This document shows, one piece after another, positions 36,457 through 44,176 of a stretch of 47,278 nt of DNA. Every line of letters begins with the position of its first letter. The first letter of the stretch is position 1. The notes under the pieces are model-generated. The model had not been told where the DNA came from. It searched no databases and saw only the letters and a list, made by a program, of their open reading frames with translations. Origin of the DNA: DATARH01 sp963734125 (GTDB lineage: Bacteria > Pseudomonadota > Alphaproteobacteria > ATCC43930 > CGMCC-115725); assembly GCA_963734125.1 (NCBI GenBank), contig CAVTGB010000037.1, forward strand, positions 1 to 47,278, in the 5' to 3' direction. The position numbers were made by a program, and so were the translations under genes.

Positions 36457-38520
36457 TTAGTCGAACAGGGGAAGCCCTGCTCTGGCTAAGGCGTCGCAAT
36501 AAATCTGCCCCATCGGACCGGCGCTGCCGGGAAAGCGTTGCCGATAACGCTCTACCGTCAACTCCGGCTCAAGTTTGAGCAATTGGCGCAGATGCGCCTT
36601 CGCTTCAACCTCGCGCCCCGCCAGCATCAATGCCAGTACGAGTAATTTGTAGGTCGCGGTAAAGGTCCGGTTCTGCGCGATGCTGCGCAGACCGCATTCT
36701 ACCGCACGCTCGAGTTGGCCGTCGGCGAGGTAGGCCATGCCCGCGACGGCGCTATAGGCGTATATCAGCGGATCGTATGGCGACAGCGCCATCGCCCGGT
36801 TGATCTCCTCAATCGCGCGGCGCCCGTTGCCCATCCAGGCATGCGCCGCAGCGCTCCACAACCAGGCTGGCGCGGCATTCGGGTTGATCCGCAACGCGCT
36901 CTCAAACCGTTGGAACGCCAAGTCGAAATCCTTGTGCAGATAGGACGCCACGTGGCCGTGGACGGCGAGCGCCATAGGTTCGAGCGCATCGCACTCGACC
37001 GCGCGCTGCGCGAAATGTTCAGCCTGCTCCGTGTCGAGCGCCGGATCGCGCGACCAACCCTGCCCCACTCGCAAGACGTGCCAGTACGCCCGCCAGGCAA
37101 GCGCCACCGCATAATTCGGGTCGCGCGCGATCGCTTCGTCGAGCATCTGCTCCGAGCTTTCGAACACCCCGCGCGAGGAGTTGTGCATGTTCGCCTGGGC
37201 ACGCAAAAACAGATCGTACGCATCGAGACGTTCAGGGCGTTTGATCCGTGCCCGCTTCAGTTCGGCCGCGTGCAGGTAAGGGGCGACGCGCGCGACGATC
37301 GCCTCGGCCAAGCGAGTCTGCACCTCGAGCAGATCGGAGAACTGCTCGTCGAGCTTTGACACCCATAGCGCAGTTCCGCGACGGGCGTCGGTAAGTTCGG
37401 CTGTCAGCCGCATACGGTCACTGACGACCCGCATGCTGCCGGACAGGACGTACCGAACCCCCAGCGCCTCGCCAATCTCCTGCGGCAGGCGGTCCTGGCT
37501 TCGGAATGCCAAAACCGACAATCGGGAGATCACAAAAAAGCTGGGAACGCGGGACAAGGCTTCGATGAGGTCCTCGACCAAGCCATCGGTGGCATAGTCA
37601 TGCCCAGCCTCGGTCGACAAATTTTTAAACGGCAGCACGGCGATTGACGGTTGTTGGCGATGCCCGTGCGCGGTGTCGCTCGCTTGTCTCTCGGTCGGAT
37701 CGGGTGGTTCTCCGGGATCCTCCGTCTCGAGGCCTACCCGCTGGCTGCCGTGCGGGGCGACGCCCCTGGTGTTCGAAATCAGGCGCATGGCTTCGTACAA
37801 AGCCACGGTCTCCTTCGATGGCGGCAGGTCGAGCATGGTTCGCAACGCGCTGCGACAACGCTCGTATTCACGGATCGCTTGCGGGCGATCTCCCATCTGC
37901 ACAAAAGCGGTTATCAGGCTGCGGACGGCGCCTTCATGCGTCGGTTCGAAATTGATCAGCCGGCGCGCCGCCGCTGCCCTCAGGTCGGGTGCCGCGTTGT
38001 CCTCGATCAGTCGGTTAAGCTCTGTCTCCAGGGTCGCCCGCAAGCGATCCTCGAACTGGACCCGCTCGCTCGCCAACCAATGGTCGAAGGAGGGCGAAAT
38101 CCCGGCGAGATCCTCGAGCAGCCGTTCGGCATGATCGGGGGCTGCGAACGCGTCGATCCAACACGCCCGGGCGTTGAGGCAGACCGACTCGCGGCCGATC
38201 TCGATCAGGCCCGGCACCCGTCCGTTGACGACGTCGTTCAACTCCGACAATGCATGACGTAGGCTCATCCGCGCCTGCGCATCCCCCGAGCGATCCCACA
38301 ACAGCCCGGCAAGCCGGTTGCGCGACACGGCTTCGCCATGCGCAAGGCAGAGACACGCGAGCAGTGCCCGCGTTTTTCTGGAGCGCGGCAGGATATCCTC
38401 TCCACCGGGACCCGCGGCTCGCATTGTGCCGACCAGATGAATTTTTGACGTGCCCTTTGGCTCTCCCGAGAGACGGGAAATAACTGACGATGTGCTTGTT
38501 AAAAAGGAAATGTTTGTCAT
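36457..38520 (-). CDS. SARP-like transcriptional regulator (OmpR-type wHTH, BTAD, TolB-like and TPR regions)
   Basis: An intact 687-residue regulator. Residues 27-118 form an OmpR-type winged helix (SRKTRALLACLCLAHGEAVS, NRLAGLLWDRSGDAQAR, SLRHALSELNDVV). Residues 125-245 form a bacterial transcriptional activator domain. Residues 290-415 match the TolB-N-like segment often found in such proteins (PSIAVLPFKNLSTEAG, VRYVLSGSMRVVSDRMRLTA). Residues 430-660 are TPRs (FQRFESALRINPNAAP, EINRAMALSPYDPLI). BTAD/SARP proteins typically activate a neighbouring biosynthetic or export cluster, binding heptamer direct repeats spaced by 11 bp. Such repeats are present in its own upstream region. The repeat-peptide operon follows 233 bp downstream on the same strand, and an unknown gene is divergent. 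Confidence 0.88.
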   Translation of the reverse strand: MTNISFLTSTSSVISRLSGEPKGTSKIHLVGTMRAAGPGGEDILPRSRKTRALLACLCLAHGEAVSRNRLAGLLWDRSGDAQARMSLRHALSELNDVVNGRVPGLIEIGRESVCLNARACWIDAFAAPDHAERLLEDLAGISPSFDHWLASERVQFEDRLRATLETELNRLIEDNAAPDLRAAAARRLINFEPTHEGAVRSLITAFVQMGDRPQAIREYERCRSALRTMLDLPPSKETVALYEAMRLISNTRGVAPHGSQRVGLETEDPGEPPDPTERQASDTAHGHRQQPSIAVLPFKNLSTEAGHDYATDGLVEDLIEALSRVPSFFVISRLSVLAFRSQDRLPQEIGEALGVRYVLSGSMRVVSDRMRLTAELTDARRGTALWVSKLDEQFSDLLEVQTRLAEAIVARVAPYLHAAELKRARIKRPERLDAYDLFLRAQANMHNSSRGVFESSEQMLDEAIARDPNYAVALAWRAYWHVLRVGQGWSRDPALDTEQAEHFAQRAVECDALEPMALAVHGHVASYLHKDFDLAFQRFESALRINPNAAPAWLWSAAAHAWMGNGRRAIEEINRAMALSPYDPLIYAYSAVAGMAYLADGQLERAVECGLRSIAQNRTFTATYKLLVLALMLAGREVEAKAHLRQLLKLEPELTVERYRQRFPGSAGPMGQIYCDALARAGLPLFD

Positions 38521-38535
38521 CTAAATTGTCCTATG

Positions 38536-38551
38536 GGTAGAACTATCTACC
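38536..38551. promoter_or_regulatory. Perfect palindrome in the leader of the SARP-like regulator gene
   Basis: GGTAGA-ACTA-TCTACC is a perfect 6-bp inverted repeat with a 4-base loop, 15 bp upstream of the regulator start. It could be an operator for a dimeric repressor or an RNA hairpin that covers the ribosome-binding region. Confidence 0.4.
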
Positions 38552-38606
38552 AATGAGGGCACCCGAAGACAGTAGATATGTGATTTTTAGCGTAAATTGA
38601 CCGACA

Positions 38607-38723
38607 TTTCACGCAGTATTCACATCTTCCCCGCGTCCTTCCACCGTCGCCGAAAGCCGGCGATCGTGACTCAAAATAACGGCGCAGGGCCAATTTGCCG
38701 GGCATTCACGGATTTTTCACGCA
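38607..38723. promoter_or_regulatory. Two pairs of TTCAC heptamer direct repeats with 11-bp period (candidate SARP operators)
   Basis: Within the 357-bp divergent region 38521-38877, TTCACGC (38608) and TTCACAT (38619) are 11 bp apart, and TTCACGG (38705) and TTCACGC (38716) are also 11 bp apart. A 7-bp unit plus 4-bp spacer is the arrangement bound by OmpR-type winged-helix proteins, including SARPs. The rest of the region is AT-rich and gene-free and must carry promoters for the regulator and for the divergent gene at 38878. Confidence 0.55.
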
Positions 38724-38877
38724 ATGGCAACGCCTTAATCAAGGTAATGAGAAGAAATAAATAAAGTGTTTACGCTATTATCGGAGTCTCAACGACGTCG
38801 ATCAGTATCTCCATGGTCAGACGTTCGGTTAATTCCCAGACGAGACATCCGCACTTTCATGGAGAAGGGAACGTGAA

Positions 38878-39525
38878 ATGAGCCATCCAAACCGAAAAAT
38901 GATGGAAATACATCAAATGCGGCCGGTTCTCGTCGATATCGAAGGGCAGGTGTGGTCTGCCACCCCTCCAATTTTCTGGATACGACCGCGGCAGCCGGAT
39001 CCCAACATCGTCGACTACGCCGTAGGGAACCTCGGGTTCATCCACATTTGGTCAGTTGATGATTCATCCATCGTCGTCTCATTGCGGCCAGGCCTCGTGC
39101 ATCCGAAAACCATGGTTGCCGCCTTTTACGAAATCGCTGACCTGAAACCCGTGCGCGTGTTCATTTCCACCGCCAATACGACAAAGCAGGGATGGGAGGT
39201 GTTCAACAGCCTTGGTCGCGCGTTGGACAGGATCGATCGACTGGTGACCACGGCCTGGCGGTTCTCGATTGGAGTGCGATTATCGCGTGTATGGGAAGGT
39301 CTAAGGCTGAACGATATCGCACCCCTACTTTACCCCTTTAGACTGCTGTACGCTTGCAAGTTTACGCGGAGGTGCGGCGACACCGAGGCAGTGCCGTCGC
39401 CGCGGGTGCGCGCGCTCGACGGTACCGCTCTACGCCCCGGGACGACGGCCCTGCTGGTGCGCGGCCTTGCGATGGCTTTCTTGTCTAGCCTTAGTCTGGT
39501 TTCCTCCCTAAGCTTCGCGCTTTGA
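38878..39525 (+). CDS. Hypothetical protein divergent from the SARP-like regulator
   Basis: A 215-residue frame from ATG 38878, with GAAGGGAA about 6-14 bases upstream. The first 150 residues look like a folded soluble domain (VLVDIEGQVWSATPPIFWIR, DYAVGNLGFIHIWSVDDSSI, GWEVFNSLGRALDRIDRLV). From about residue 160 the composition changes to Ser/Leu/Arg-rich, so the true C-terminus may lie in another frame or the gene may be decaying. No family recognised. Sharing a promoter region that contains the candidate SARP operators suggests co-regulation with the repeat-peptide operon. Confidence 0.6.
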   Translation: MSHPNRKMMEIHQMRPVLVDIEGQVWSATPPIFWIRPRQPDPNIVDYAVGNLGFIHIWSVDDSSIVVSLRPGLVHPKTMVAAFYEIADLKPVRVFISTANTTKQGWEVFNSLGRALDRIDRLVTTAWRFSIGVRLSRVWEGLRLNDIAPLLYPFRLLYACKFTRRCGDTEAVPSPRVRALDGTALRPGTTALLVRGLAMAFLSSLSLVSSLSFAL

Positions 39526-39579
39526 CGGGGTTCGCACTGCGGTTGAGCGAGTGGTGCGCGGAGCAGACGGAGGCAGAGA

Positions 39580-40635
39580 ATGGCGTTCGAGTTCGGCATG
39601 TTCCATGAGTTTCAGCGCACCGCCGCGATGACCGAGGAAGACGCCTTCAGGATTTCGTTCGAGGAGATCGACGCCGCTGAGCGCTGGGGCCTCGATGCGA
39701 TGTGGCTGGCCGAGATCCACGTCAACCCGGAGCGTTCGGTGTGCTCGGCCCCGCTGACCCTGGCGAGCGCGATCGCCGCGCGCACCAAGCGGATGAAGAT
39801 CGGCACCGGCGTCCAGGTCCTGCCGCTGTGCCACCCGCTGCGCCTCGCCGAGGAGGCTGCGACGGTCGACCAGATCAGCCATGGCAGGCTGATCTTCGGG
39901 ATCGGCCGCAGCGGCTTCCCACGCACTTACGAAGCCTATGGCGTGCCCTATGGCGAAAGCCGCGAGCGCTTTGCCGAGACGCTCGAGATCCTGAAGCGGG
40001 CGTGGACCGAGCCGGCGTTTTCCTACGCCGGCAAGTATTACAGCTTCGACAACGTCAAGCTGACCCCTAAGCCCTATCAGAAGCCGTGGCCGGAGATTCG
40101 CGTCGCCGCCAATAGCGCCGATACCTTCCCCAACATCGCCACGCTTGGCCATGGCGTCCTCGTCGCGGTGCGCCAGGGGACGCTCGAAGAGCTGGAGCCG
40201 AACATCGCCGCCTACCGCGCGGCCTGGAAGGCGGCCGGCCACCCGGGTCAGGGCAAGGTCTTTCTGCGCGCGCCGGTCTATCTCGCCGACACCGACCAGG
40301 CCGCGCGCGACGAGCCGGAAGAGAGCATCATGTATTTCTACCGCTATCTCGGCGAACGCCTCGAGGATTCGGCGACCCGCGCCGGGGTGCAGCAATCGGA
40401 GTTGCGGGCGGCGCGCGGGCGGCGGCTGCAAACCATCACCTATGAGGATGCGCTGCGCGAAAAGCTGATCGTCGGCTCGCCCGAGCGGGTCACTGATCGC
40501 CTGTTGGAGCTGCAGGAGACGCTCGGGCTCGACGGCATCCTGTGCGAGATGAACTGCGGCACCAAGATCCCCCACGCCCGGGTGATGAAATCGCTGCAGC
40601 TGTTGTGCGGCAAGGTGATGCCGCGCTTCAACTGA
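39580..40635 (+). CDS. LLM-class flavin-dependent oxidoreductase
   Basis: A 351-residue TIM-barrel flavoenzyme of the luciferase-like monooxygenase family, which uses reduced FMN (or F420 in some members). Typical blocks are AERWGLDAMWLAEIHVNPE, TKRMKIGTGVQVLPLCHPLR, LAEEAATVDQISHGRLIFGI with GRSGFPRTYEAYG, and GSPERVTDRLLELQE near the C-terminus. Substrate unknown; relatives oxidise sulfonates, long-chain compounds or ketones. The start ATG 39580 follows a plausible GGAGG site. It stands alone, 54 bp after the unknown gene. The CofH gene at the right end makes F420 use conceivable, but the FMN-dependent subgroup is more likely. Confidence 0.9.
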   Translation: MAFEFGMFHEFQRTAAMTEEDAFRISFEEIDAAERWGLDAMWLAEIHVNPERSVCSAPLTLASAIAARTKRMKIGTGVQVLPLCHPLRLAEEAATVDQISHGRLIFGIGRSGFPRTYEAYGVPYGESRERFAETLEILKRAWTEPAFSYAGKYYSFDNVKLTPKPYQKPWPEIRVAANSADTFPNIATLGHGVLVAVRQGTLEELEPNIAAYRAAWKAAGHPGQGKVFLRAPVYLADTDQAARDEPEESIMYFYRYLGERLEDSATRAGVQQSELRAARGRRLQTITYEDALREKLIVGSPERVTDRLLELQETLGLDGILCEMNCGTKIPHARVMKSLQLLCGKVMPRFN

Positions 40636-40991
40636 GCGGACGGCACACGCAGAGGTTTTATTCGCCGGCCCCGCAGCCCTGTTGCTGCTTGAGAACATCG
40701 AACGGGATTCACACCCCGGTTGCGCTCGCCCCGGCGTCCCGGCCGCAGGCAGGGAAGCTGGGTGAAGCTACCGCGCACGGCAGGGCGCGACCCAGGTGCG
40801 ACCACGGCAATCGCCGCCTGACCGTCGATGCAGGGTGCCGTGCGCCGGGAACCGGCCGCGACTTTATCCGCGTCGCGCAATTTGCGGTTGCCTGAGACGG
40901 GAGAACGGGGAATCTTAACCCTACCGCCACCCCGATCCGGGAGATGGCGGACAAATGACTTGAACACAGGCTCACGAACGGGAGGTTCACG
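40636..40991. other. Intergenic region without recognised features
   Basis: I see no supported gene, tRNA or strong hairpin in these 356 bp. GGGAGG just before 40992 is the ribosome-binding site of the following solute-binding protein. Confidence 0.5.
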
Positions 40992-42230
40992 ATGAAGCGA
41001 CTAACGCGTCGAACGGTGCTCGCCGCCGCTCCGGCCGCCCTGGCTTTTGGTGGCCCGCTGCTCACCCCGGCGCCGGCCCGCGCCGCCAAGCAATACGGGC
41101 CCGGCGTCACCGACAGCGAAATCAAGATCGGCAATTGCGGCCCCTACAGCGGACCGCTTTCGAACGGCAGCCCGTTCCCAATTTCGCAGGGCCGCTATTT
41201 CAAGATGATCAACGACCAGGGCGGCATCAACGGCCGCAAGATCAATTTCATCTCCTACGATGACGGTTACTCCCCGCCGAAGGCCGTCGAGATGACGCGC
41301 AAGCTGGTCGAAAGTGACGGGGTTTTCATCCTCGCCGGTTCGATCGGGACGCCGACCAACACCGCGGTCTGGCATTATTTGAACGAGAAGAAGGTGCCAC
41401 AGCTGTTTCCGGGCACCGGCGCGACCAAATGGAACGATCCAAAGGGCCACCCCTGGACGATGGCCTTTTTCGCAAGCTACCGGGCCGAGGGCCGCATCTA
41501 TGCAGCCTACATCCTGAAGCACAAGCCGGACGCCAAGATCGGCGTACTCTACCAGAACGACGATTTCGGCAAGGACTATCTCGACGGGCTGCTCGACGGT
41601 CTCGGCGACAAGGCCGCCTCGATGATCAAGCTCAAGGCCTCCTACGAAACCACCGACCCGACCGTCGATTCGCAGATCGTTCAGATGAAGGCGGAGGGGT
41701 GCGACGTCTTTTTCATGATCGCGATCCCCAAATTCGAGGCCCAGGCGATCCGCAAGGTCGCCCAGATCGAATGGACACCACTGTTCATCACCAACGGGAT
41801 CGCTGCCTCGGTGGGCGCGGCGTTCAAGCCGGCCGGCCTCGAAAATGCCAAGGGCATCATCAGCTCGAACTCGTTCAAGGACCCGACCGATCCCGCGTGG
41901 AAGGATGATGCCGGCTACAAATCGTGGGTTGCTTTCATGGACAAGTATTATCCGGAAGGCGACAAGACCGATAACGGCGCGGTCTACGGGGCCTCGGTCG
42001 GGGCCACGACTGTGCAGGTCCTCAAGCAATGCGGCAACGAGCTGACGCGTGAGAACGTGATGCGGCAGGCGGCAAACCTGCGCAATTTCGCGCTGCCGAT
42101 GCTGCAGCCGGGGATCACCGTAAATACCAGTCCGACGAATTTCGACGCGATCACGCAGGTTCGCATGGAGCGTTTCGACGGCGAGCGTTTCAACTCGTTC
42201 GGCCCGGTCATCTCCGGCAACGTCAGCTGA
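40992..42230 (+). CDS. ABC transporter substrate-binding protein, branched-chain amino acid type (LivJ-like)
   Basis: A 412-residue periplasmic binding protein. The signal peptide is Tat-like (KRLTRRTVLAAAPAALAF, ending near ARAA). The mature part begins KQYGPGVTDSEIKIGNCGPY, the usual start of the Leu/Ile/Val-binding family, followed by GGINGRKINFISYDDGYSPP, YQNDDFGKDYLDGLLDGLGD and QIVQMKAEGCDVFFMIAIP. In this family ligands range from amino acids to aromatic acids and amides. No permease or ATPase genes for it are present nearby, so it is an orphan binding protein. Intact. Confidence 0.93.
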   Translation: MKRLTRRTVLAAAPAALAFGGPLLTPAPARAAKQYGPGVTDSEIKIGNCGPYSGPLSNGSPFPISQGRYFKMINDQGGINGRKINFISYDDGYSPPKAVEMTRKLVESDGVFILAGSIGTPTNTAVWHYLNEKKVPQLFPGTGATKWNDPKGHPWTMAFFASYRAEGRIYAAYILKHKPDAKIGVLYQNDDFGKDYLDGLLDGLGDKAASMIKLKASYETTDPTVDSQIVQMKAEGCDVFFMIAIPKFEAQAIRKVAQIEWTPLFITNGIAASVGAAFKPAGLENAKGIISSNSFKDPTDPAWKDDAGYKSWVAFMDKYYPEGDKTDNGAVYGASVGATTVQVLKQCGNELTRENVMRQAANLRNFALPMLQPGITVNTSPTNFDAITQVRMERFDGERFNSFGPVISGNVS

Positions 42231-42237
42231 CCCGGAA

Positions 42238-42274
42238 CGGCGATCGCAGCAGGCGGGAGCCGCTGCGATCGCCG
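42238..42274. terminator. Strong hairpin between convergent genes
   Basis: A perfect 13-bp stem (CGGCGATCGCAGC paired with its reverse complement at 42262-42274) encloses an 11-base loop. It lies 8 bp after one solute-binding protein stop and 15 bp before the other, so it probably terminates both transcripts, though no T run follows. Confidence 0.7.
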
Positions 42275-42288
42275 ACTACCCGCGGTCC

Positions 42289-43977
42289 TTAGGCCTTATC
42301 CAGCCAGAACGTGTCGAAGCGGACGACGTCGTAGATGCCGAAATAATCTTTTGGGTTGTGGCCCTTCACGTAGTTGTACCAGACATCGAGGATGTTTTCC
42401 CAGGCGACCGGCACCAACGGAGGGTCCATTTCCATGAGGTCCTCGGCGCGCCGGATCAGCGCCAGGCGCTTGCTCGGCATCGACTTCGACGTCGATCTGG
42501 TCGACCAGCTTGTCAAATTCGGCGTCGTGCCAGAACGAGTAGTTCTGCGGGCCATCGGTGCGGTACCAGGCGTTGAAGTAATCGGACGGGTCGAGGAGCG
42601 TCGAGACGATGGCGCCGACGGCCAAGTCGTAGTTGCCGGCGGCCGCGTCGCCGAACCACACCGATTCGACCACCACCGCAGGTCGGATTGAATGCCGACC
42701 TCCTTCAACATCGCCTGAATGGCCTGGCCAAACAGCTTGTGATGGTTGAGGTCGCGCACCATGAAGTCCAAGGGCCGCATGCTGGTCTGGCCGGCGGCGG
42801 CCAAGAGGGCCTTGGCTTCCTTGATCGCGGTGCCGGGGTCGTCCTGATAGCCCACCCGTTTGACGAGCTGGTCCTTGGGCGTGGCGAACTCGGAAAACGG
42901 ATAGATGAACCCGCCGGTCATCAGCGGAGAGACATCCTTGACGACGTCGACCAGGACCTGTTTCTCGCACAATAGGTGCAGCGCGCGGCGCACGCGCGGA
43001 TCATCGAGCGGCTTTCTCTTGGCATTGACCCAGGTCGCGTGAATGACGCTTTGGTAGAATTTCGCGGTCGAAAGGCCAGGGATTGTCGCCGCCTTGCGGG
43101 CGGTCACCGGGTCGAGCGCACGCGCGTAATCCACTCTTCCCGACAGGATCGCGGATCCCAGCTCCGGCGAGAACGGCAGGAGATTGTAGACTTCAAACCC
43201 GTCCAGGTACGGCAGGCCTTTGTTCCAGTAGTTCGGGTTTCGCTCCATCACCCAGATCTCGTTCTCGACCCGCCGTTGCGTCTTGAAGGGACCAGTTCCC
43301 GGGATGTTGAGAACCTTACGGAGGTCGAAATTATTCTCTTCCAGCGTCTTCTTGCTGAAGATGACGTTCCAGCCGCTGGCGAACGCCGACATCATGAAAT
43401 TGATCGAGCGCGGCGCCGACAGCTTGAATTCGACGGTGTACTTGTCGCGCGCATTGATTTCGCTGACCGCCCGGAACAGCGGCGTGCGCGGGATGCTGAT
43501 GCCGGCCGGCGGTTTGGCGATGCGGTCAAAGGTCGCCTTTACGTCGGCCGAGGTGAAATCGGTGCCGTCGTGGAACTGGACCCCCTGGCGCAGGTGAAAC
43601 GCGTACGTTTTGCCGTCCTTGGCGATTTCCCAACTATGCGCGAGGTCGGGGACGATCGACTTGCCGCTGTCGCGCGGATCGCGCCGGATCAGGTTGTCGA
43701 ACATGCAGCCCTGGGTGCCGATGTTGCCAACCGTGCCCGATTGATGCACGTCGAAATGCGGCGGGCGGTTGAGGATGCCGTAGCGCAGCACCCCGCCGTG
43801 CTTCGGATTGGGCTCGGGCGCCGCCATCTGGAACTTCGAGCCGTCGTACTCCAGCGGAATATCGGCGGCCAAACCATAGCGTGGGGCGAACCCGTACGCC
43901 CCGAGCAAAGCGGCGGCGCTACCGCGAAGCACATCGCGGCGGGACCAACCAGTCGGTGCCGGATGCCTGATCGTCAT
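42289..43977 (-). CDS. ABC transporter substrate-binding protein, peptide/family 5, compensating frameshifts
   Basis: A 562-residue DppA/OppA-like periplasmic protein. The start at ATG 43977 (MTIRHPAPTGWSRRDVLRGS) gives a clear twin-arginine signal, preferable to a longer upstream frame. Family blocks are PNPKHGGVLRYGILNRPPHF, YAFHLRQGVQFHDGTDFTSA, IPGTGPFKTQRRVENEIWVM and VRRALHLLCEKQVLVDVV. Between about 42472 and 42672 the frame is wrong: the expected SVWFGDAAAGNYDLAVGAI, DYFNAWYRTDG and FDKLVDQIDVEVDAE lie in the neighbouring frame. A missing G near 42672 and an extra base near 42473 compensate each other, so about 66 residues are scrambled in the literal reading. Likely ligands are peptides, opines or similar. 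No permease genes are adjacent. Confidence 0.88.
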   Translation of the reverse strand: MTIRHPAPTGWSRRDVLRGSAAALLGAYGFAPRYGLAADIPLEYDGSKFQMAAPEPNPKHGGVLRYGILNRPPHFDVHQSGTVGNIGTQGCMFDNLIRRDPRDSGKSIVPDLAHSWEIAKDGKTYAFHLRQGVQFHDGTDFTSADVKATFDRIAKPPAGISIPRTPLFRAVSEINARDKYTVEFKLSAPRSINFMMSAFASGWNVIFSKKTLEENNFDLRKVLNIPGTGPFKTQRRVENEIWVMERNPNYWNKGLPYLDGFEVYNLLPFSPELGSAILSGRVDYARALDPVTARKAATIPGLSTAKFYQSVIHATWVNAKRKPLDDPRVRRALHLLCEKQVLVDVVKDVSPLMTGGFIYPFSEFATPKDQLVKRVGYQDDPGTAIKEAKALLAAAGQTSMRPLDFMVRDLNHHKLFGQAIQAMLKEVGIQSDLRWWSNRCGSATRPPATTTWPSAPSSRRSSTRPITSTPGTAPMARRTTRSGTTPNLTSWSTRSTSKSMPSKRLALIRRAEDLMEMDPPLVPVAWENILDVWYNYVKGHNPKDYFGIYDVVRFDTFWLDKA

Positions 43978-44176
43978 GATGGCGGTATCCTCCCTGCGAA
44001 TTCTTCGCCGAATGTCTTCTGCCCGACATTCGTCAGGTTCCGGGGAACCTCGCGCCATCGTCGCCCGGTTGAGCCGCCGGGGCAACCGCAATCGCCAAAT
44101 GCGCCCACGCGATACCGCGGCGGGATATGATGTCGGCTAGATGCAGCGGCCGCATGATGCCGCGGAGCGAGCCCCG

